From: Chionis minor
Lineage: Eukaryota; Chordata; Aves; Charadriiformes; Chionididae
Assembly: GCA_013398295.1 (NCBI GenBank)
Contig: VZSF01003323.1
Span: 186,001 to 250,000, forward strand
Direction: 5' to 3'
DNA: 64,000 nt
A program made the translations under genes and the position numbers. The notes beneath the pieces are model-generated. The model had not been told where the DNA came from and searched no databases. It saw only the letters and a program-made list of their open reading frames with translations. This document shows positions 35,935 through 64,000 of the stretch, piece by piece. The stretch's first letter is position 1; each line of letters starts with the position of its first letter.

Positions 35935-36371
35935 GTGGGGGGTGGTGTGCTAAGGAGGCTGATCTGTATGCCAGTAGCTGGCTCCCCGGGCAGCTACTGG
36001 CATCGGGGTGGCTCCGGCGGGGAACTGGGAGCCCCGAAGTTTCCCAGGGATGGGGAGGTGGTGCGGCGTGGCTGGAAAGATGCTCGGTGCGGGCTGAGAT
36101 GGGGTGAGCCTCTCGCCTCCCCGGCAGGCAGGGGGGAAGACAGAGCCCCCCCCCGCACCCCCCCTTTGCCCCTTATTGCCCCCCAGTTTAGCCACTCACC
36201 TAGGAAAGCCCCTCTGCAGCCGGGGCGGGGGTAGCTTCTCGCAGGGTGGGGGCCTCCCCCATCGCCTTTGTTCCCTTCAGACCCTCCCCTCGCCTCTGAC
36301 TTTCCTTTGCGGCAGCTCCCGTGCTTGCCAAAAGAATGCACTGGATGGAGCGAGGGAGCGAGCCGGGCGGG

Positions 36372-36418
36372 CGTGTGTGTTGCGTGCGTGTGTGTGTGTG
36401 TGTGTGTGCGCGTGTGTT
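36372..36418. repeat. Imperfect (TG)n / (GC) dinucleotide repeat
   Basis: Alternating TG units are interrupted by GC steps, with the longest pure run in the middle. Such tracts are prone to length variation and Z-form DNA. It lies inside the CpG island about 0.9 kb before the CACNA1E start codon. Confidence 0.9.
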
Positions 36419-36878
36419 GCCACTGACTTCATTAAAGCAAGCTGTCCCCGAGCTGCAGAGGCGCGGCAGCCTTTAATTTCGTGGCCCGGCTCCCTGCGGG
36501 CAAAGCCGGCGTCGCCTTTTGCGCGCTCCTTTGCCCCGGCAGCGGAGGGGCTGAGCGTCCCTGCCGCCGCAGGTGCCTGCCCGGGGAAGGGGGGGGGGCT
36601 CTGCTCGCCATCCCCGCCCGCTGCCCCCGGGGAGCCAGCGGATGGGTGGCCGGGCTCCTGCAGGCTGCTGAAGATGGAACCGGGAGGAGGGAGTTGGACA
36701 CTTGGCTCCAACTAGGCTGGACCGCGCTGCAACCTGTTCCCCCGGCCTCCCCTCCGCTGCGCTGGGTGCTGTACCAAATTGCGTCTTCCTTTGCGGACGG
36801 GGCGGATGGAAGGACTTGGATCCCAGCCCTTTCCCTGTCTGATCTCTGCCGGCGGGCATTCCCCGGGCTCGCCTTGCT

Positions 36879-36905
36879 GGGATGGGGTGGGGTGGGGGGG
36901 GGGGG
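36879..36905 (+). promoter_or_regulatory. G-quadruplex-prone G tract
   Basis: Four or more runs of at least three G separated by one or two bases (GGGATGGGGTGGGGTGGG then a long G run) fit the canonical G-quadruplex pattern on the + strand. It lies about 420 bases before the CACNA1E ATG within the CpG island. Formation in vivo is inference. Confidence 0.6.
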
Positions 36906-37305
36906 TGTGTTAAAAGGGACCGGTTTGGGCTTGCAGGCAGGGCGGTGGGAAGGACGTGGCTGGGTTTAACCCCTTCCTTGGTGGCGGATAGTGCTTAGGG
37001 ACCGAGCCGCTGCGGCCTCCGCCGAGCACGCAGGACGGCTCCCTGCCCTCCCCGCTGCCCCTCCGGCTGTCGGGGGGGGCGCCGGAGGCAGCCGGCTGCC
37101 CACCATGCCGCGCCGCTGAGCCGCGTCGCCGCCTCTCCTTCCTCTCCACGCGGTCCCCGCTCTCCCGGAGGGATGGAGGAGAGACGGAGCTGAGCATCAC
37201 CCGGAGAGGAAGAGGGGGCTGTGGTTGGGACTGCGCCCCGCAATCCCCCTCCCTCTTCTTCCCCTCACCCACCCCCCGGCCTCGGTGGTGCTGCTTCGGC
37301 TCACC

Positions 37306-37323
37306 TGTGTGTTTTCTTCCAGG
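37306..37323 (+). other. CACNA1E: Splice acceptor directly before the CACNA1E start codon
   Basis: CTGTGTGTTTTCTTCCAG is followed by G and then ATGGCTCGC. The pyrimidine tract is strong and a plausible branch-point sequence (GGCTCACC) lies about 20 bases before the AG. This implies that the coding start is in the second or a later exon, with one untranslated G (or a codon-completing G) before the ATG. The alternative is that the AG is unused and the 5' leader is contiguous. Confidence 0.6.
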
Positions 37324-59345
<22,022 letters not shown>

Positions 59346-62300
59346 GTGAGTAGCGCTGTTCTGGGGTCTTTTTGGGCAGCTGGACAGGGGGATGGGGAGA
59401 CAGAGACAGTATTTTTCTGTGTTGGGTGATAAGATCCAAGACCAATGAGATTCCTTCGTTATGGGGATGGGGTTGGTTCTTCCCATTTGGGCAGGAGATG
59501 GGGGATAGAGAGGTACATGTTATGTGTCTCTGGGCAAAGGGAGCTCTAAGGGCTTGGCCCCCATCTCTGGGCTGGCTGTGCAACCCATTGCAGAGAACAA
59601 AACCTTGTAGGCATGGGCTGCAGCACACCTCCTGCTCAAGCGCTGTCCCTGGGGAGGCATCTTTCCTTCCCTCCTCCTCCTCCTGCACTCCCCAGGGCAG
59701 TGCTGTAAGAGCGGACATGGTTTCTGGGCGCTGTGCATCCGCTCTCCCTGTGGACCAGGCAGCGGGTATGCCTACATCCCTGCGGTGGCCTTGAGAAGCC
59801 GCAGAACTGGACTCAGATCCCCTCCCTGGGCCAGGAGCAGCATTTTGGTGTCTGACAGAGAACCGAGGTCTTTGGTATTCATGCTGCAAAGGTCCATTGG
59901 TGCTGATGAAGGAGGAAATGGCTGGGCTGGGTGCCTGTGGTTTGCAGCTGCTTGAATTTGTTGATGCCTGAGCCCTTGAGGTGCCCAGGGAACAACCTGG
60001 GGGCAAAGCTGGAAGTAGGAAAAAAGCTACAGGCAATCACAAAGTGCAGTGTCTTTGTGGACAACTGGCCATATACGTACGTTTTAGTTTACGGGCTAGA
60101 AGCAATCGTGCCAGTTCCGTTCCCAGCCTAATTTCAGCATCAATTTCGGCATCATTGCTCCAGGAATGTTTTTATACCCTGGTTCCCATAATGCCTGGAG
60201 AGTTGCAGAGTGGCATTGCTCTGCGGGAGACAAATTGGATGGCTTGTGATGGGGAAACATGCTTTGATAGTTATTTTGTGAGCAGAAAAGCTGGGTTTTA
60301 ACCACAGGCAAAGGCGCCTCACAGCCAGCATTTGGGTCCCCTTTCCGCTCAGCCCATCCCAGCGTCCTTCTGGGAGTGCAGGTTGGCATGTGTGGGCAGA
60401 TGGTCCGTGAAACCCAGGCTGGGGTAGAAAGGAGAGAGTTCATGGCATGGGCTTGACCGTGCCATGAGGATTTGGTTTTCCTCTTCCTAAAGGAGACAGC
60501 AGTGTCAAGATCTTGCTGCTTCGGCAGGGGAATTAGGCAGGTTTGAACCACCTGGGAGTTCAGACCAACAAAAAAGAACATTTCTTGGCTGCTTCTGGTA
60601 TATCGATGGGATTAGAGACTTAACTACAGTGCTTATTGCCCAGGCATAATTGAGTATAGCGGGAAAGGCGATTTTTCCTGCCTGGCGGTGTGGTTCCCCT
60701 GCCTTTAACACGGCTGGGGAGCTCCTGCCTGCTCACACTGCTGTGACACAGCTCGTGTGTGCCCAGCGCAGCCTGTGCCTGGCACTAGTGACCTGCCTGG
60801 CACCTTCTCGCTTGTATTAATGACCAGCTCTCTACAAAAGCCAGGGGCTGCTTCCATCGGCGCTCCCTGTGTCCCCTTCTCTCTGTCCTTCGGCATCTGC
60901 AACAATTAGAAGCAGCACTCCCCGTGCTAGAGCTCCAGTTCCAGCGTGCAAGGAGCCAGTGAGCTACATGGACTGCCATATATGGTCTGACCAAACTTGA
61001 GGGTTTATACCAGTAGTTCCGGAGAAATTCTGGTCTCCTGCTGTTTAGGGCATCCTTACTGGGAAGGCTGGCACTGATCCACTTCATATCTGTGATTTGC
61101 TGATCCGCTATCTGGATCTTGCTGGAGGGTAAGGGTGGGAGATGCTGCCGGGAGCACTGATAACCGTGTTCTGCAGGACCGACCCCACAGGATCCCCCGT
61201 TCCCCCTCGTAGCTGCTAAATTAGGGGTTTTCTGGGTCATTCGGGGAGCCACAGCCCCGATATCCAAATGCTTTTCCCAGCACAAGTCACAATGTTGGGC
61301 AGACATGCTCTGTCACGGTGTCCCTGATGACTGGGACCGTAAGGTGCCTCCCTTTCCTGCTCGTCTGTACAAAAACAGCTATTACTTACCTATAATGGAA
61401 AGGATTAAGGACCTTCCTTGGTTTTTAATTGAATAAGGATTGGGGCCTTGATATAGTAAAATCCTGCTGATTCACTCTGGGAGGCGGTGAGGGACGGACA
61501 CTGTTCCCAGCACTGTTGGGCTACACCTCCCACCCTCCCCAGGGACAGGGGCTGTCTCACAGGGTGCCTCGAGGTTGCAAAGGCTATGCGTACTCAGTCC
61601 TGGAGGCAGCAAAATGGGCCTCTGCCCTTTTTTTTAATAGAAAATGGAGGCATACATATGAGGGATGTGGTCCCCAGGGGGTGCTGGAGGAGGAATGGGC
61701 AGGGGTGGAAAGCCACTGGGATGTTCTGCCATCACCTTCATCATTTGGAGCAGCAAACCAGAGCAGGATCCCACTACTAACCAGCAAAGACTTTGTCCAG
61801 TAAATGCCTCAGGTTTGGGTAAATCAGTGGGAAACCGTCTGCTTTCCCACCAGAGTAAAACGATGGGAGGCTGCATCCTTGCAGGTTAACACCGCAGCCT
61901 TGCAGAGGAGATGGAGATCGCAAGAAAACCGCTGGAGCCATCTCTCAAGCAAATTGCTTACTATAGAATTCCCCTGTGTAACTGTATCGTGATTTTAAGA
62001 TCCATTTTCCCACAATTTTACCGGGTCTAGAAGCATGGCTCCTGGAATTTGTAGATAGCTTCAAGAAAAGCTAATTGGCCCTGTGGTACTTTCCACATGT
62101 GTCATTTCACGGATGTGCTTGCCTTTCGCCTTGTTTTTACCAGCCTTGCCTGCATGCAATGCTGACTTGCTAGTTAGAAATCACAGTGTAGGTTAAAAAG
62201 AAAAAAAAGAAAAAGCTTTAAACTGTGGTGTGTTATGGCTTTTCCAACTCCTGTCCCTGGAAGCCTGAAGGCCTTTAATTTCTTTTAGAAGAGGCTTTCT

Positions 62301-64000
62301 GGGTCCTCTGGCTGTCTCTGCTGTCCAAAGCCAGGGGCTAAAGAGTTGACTTCTCTTTTTATACTGGAGCAGATGCCCCTTCCCTGGGATGGCTTGAGAC
62401 CAAACCTGGTTTCTGTTGGGACCAGAGGGAAAAATAATGCTGGCAAAGAGGCTTGCTGTCTTACTTCTCTGCCTCTGCTAGTACGCCGGCATGGGTCAGG
62501 GGCTGAGTTGCAGTTTTATCATTAAACAGCGATGCTGGGGTCTGGCTTGGGGGATGGCAGGGCCATGCCACAGGGTGCTGAGCACCAGGGCTGCCTGGGC
62601 ACAGCACAGGTGCTTGGTGGTGCTGGTGGCTTCAGTTAGAGTCGTTTAGGTTGGAAAAGACCTCTAAGGTTATTGTCTTTAACCGGATGCTCAGCCCTGA
62701 TCCCCAGTCCCAGAGAGCAAACAGGAGAGGAGTTTGAAATCGTGATTTCCTCTGTAACGCCAACTCAGCAAGCTGTATTTATTCACCGAGATTGTTTATT
62801 TGCTTTCCCATTCGGAAGCGCTCAGCCACTGTGCTTGCAGGTAGCGAGGAGGAGCCCGGCTTTCCAGGAGCTGCCACTCTCCTCTTCCCCCTACGCTGCT
62901 GGGAGCTGAGATGGGAAGAAAAACACCCGTGGCAAGCATGTGCTGGGGCTGTGGGCTGGCCTGGCGGGCTCTGCACGGAGAGGGATCAGCCCTGCTTGTC
63001 CTGGTTGGCACTGCTCTGTGCTCTCCGGAGCTGCCGGAACTGGTAACACCAGCCACGCGGCATTGGTACCACAGCCCCCAGTCGGGAATTGGTTAGTCTG
63101 GGACAAACAAAGACACAAGTGCAGGGAGAAAGCTGCTGTTTGTAGCTGCGGGAGCGATGGGAACATGGATGGACGCAGGCAGGGGAGCCAGGGCTGCCTG
63201 CGCCTCCTGCCAGCCTTGCTCGCGGGGACCGAGGCTGCCACGAGGTGCCAGCGGTTGCAGTGGCACACGTGTGCTGCGGTGGCCTGGGGTTGCAGGGGGC
63301 CACAGGTACAAGGGTGGGCGCATGTCCAGATGTGGTCCTGGGCTCTCTCTGCACACGCTGGGAGAGGCTCCAAGCGCTTCACAAAGCCAGCATGGCCGGT
63401 GCAGAGAACTGGAGCCTGCTGTGCAGAGAAAGCCTGTTTCCCTGCACAGATCTGGCCTTCAGGTTGGACTCCTGATCCCAATGTTGGGGGATTCACCACC
63501 CCAGTGAAGTCCTGAGAGTCGGATCAACCTGCCAAACGGGCAGGAGTACCTGCACGGCAGTGGTCACCAAGCTGCAGCTGGGTCATGCAAAGAGCCAAGC
63601 CGACTTCACGCAGGCCATGGCTATTAGCAACCACGGGTTGTATTAGCAACCACGTTTGCCTCCTAAGCACGTGCATTAAAGCAGCGCTGGGAGAGCATCC
63701 ATGCTGCTAATTAAAAATGCACGGCAAGGCCTAATGGGAGCTAGCGGGCCACTTGCTTGCTATAAACCCAAAAGGCCTCTCGTGGCACGGTGGGATTAGG
63801 ACTGTAGGGAAGCGGGAGGGCAAAAAGATACAGGGAGCCTGAGGAGATGCCAGGGCTGGGTGCTGGGAGCCTCATGGTTGCTTCTGCAGCAGGAGGAGAG
63901 CTTTTGGTGGTGGTGGTGGTAGGAGAGAGAATCGAGTCCTCGGTGGCTTCCAAAATACCTACGGAAAGGCAGTGCTTGTGGGCAGGACTGCGTGCCATCG
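59346..64000 (+). other. CACNA1E: CACNA1E intron 6, 5' part (continues beyond window)
   Basis: The intron starts GTGAGTAGC. No sequence encoding the conserved IS6 block (WNWLYFIP) occurs before the right edge. A short CR1 fragment lies near 62.66 kb. Other open frames here lack splice support and codon bias. Confidence 0.92.
62638..62690 (-). mobile_element. Short CR1 fragment, antisense
   Basis: GAGTCGTTTAGGTTGGAAAA followed by GACCTCTAAGGTTATTG resembles the terminal segment of reverse-complement avian CR1 (the GGTTGGAAAAGACCT core). Only about 50 bases are recognisable. It lies inside CACNA1E intron 6. Confidence 0.7.

Larger units (their letters stand above)
33621..37323 (+). other. CACNA1E: 5' flank and probable 5'-untranslated region of CACNA1E
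   Basis: No coding exon is firmly supported here. The segment holds A37 and T19 homopolymers, a candidate 54-bp exon at 35881-35934, a TG repeat near 36.4 kb, a G-quadruplex-prone G tract at 36879-36905 and a strong CpG island from about 36.1 kb. It ends in the acceptor CTGTGTGTTTTCTTCCAG, one base before the ATG. A start of transcription inside this stretch is an inference from CpG density. Confidence 0.5.

Noticed and set aside
59640..59660. Possible RE1/NRSF half-site (GCGCTGTCC) in intron 6
   Set aside because: One half matches the REST motif, but the second half (CTGGGGAGG) does not align well enough; a matrix score would be needed.
59346..64000. Search for CACNA1E exon 7 (IS6)
   Set aside because: No frame encodes the conserved WNWLYFIP / NLVLGVLSG block before the right edge, so the exon lies outside the window.

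Overview
This window is vertebrate nuclear DNA, almost certainly from a bird. Exons are short and separated by long introns with canonical splice signals. The only dispersed repeats I recognise are CR1 LINE fragments with avian-type 3' ends. CpG-dense stretches surround the main gene start, and introns are compact for this gene family. I see no operon, CRISPR array, tRNA or rRNA gene.

The one gene I can name confidently is CACNA1E, the Cav2.3 (R-type) voltage-gated calcium channel alpha-1 subunit, on the + strand. Six coding exons are present: 37324-37589, 46195-46300, 46747-46886, 57754-57857, 58701-58853 and 59164-59345. They join in phase to encode residues 1-317: the cytoplasmic N-terminus, IS1, IS2, IS3, the IS4 voltage sensor, IS5 and the domain I pore loop with its selectivity glutamate. 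The rest of the gene lies beyond the right edge. Intron 1 is a minor-spliceosome (U12-type) AT-AC intron. It has a perfect ATATCCTT donor, a near-perfect branch-point element and an AC terminus.

Upstream, at about 19.9-20.34 kb on the same strand, is a second well-supported coding exon with strongly GC-biased third positions. It has a good acceptor and a consensus GTAAGT donor, but I do not recognise the protein. Its donor leaves a split codon (GA|). The acceptor abutting the CACNA1E start codon (TTCTTCCAG|G ATG) would complete this as GAG before the ATG. It is therefore either an exon of a neighbouring gene or an unexpected in-frame 5' exon of CACNA1E. Near its start, two frames meet at a G6 run, which suggests a one-base sequence error or a real frameshift.

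Layout: 1-19.9 kb is non-coding as far as I can see (one CR1 tail, a 30-bp tandem duplication, two hairpins, an octamer palindrome). The upstream exon follows at 19.9-20.34 kb. From 20.34 to 33.2 kb the sequence is non-coding, with a roughly 0.8 kb antisense CR1 and an AT-rich, homeobox/E-box-rich patch near 21.9 kb. From 33.2 to 37.3 kb there are two CpG-dense stretches that probably hold the promoter and 5' exons. From 37.3 kb to the right edge lie CACNA1E exons 1-6, their introns, and the start of intron 6.
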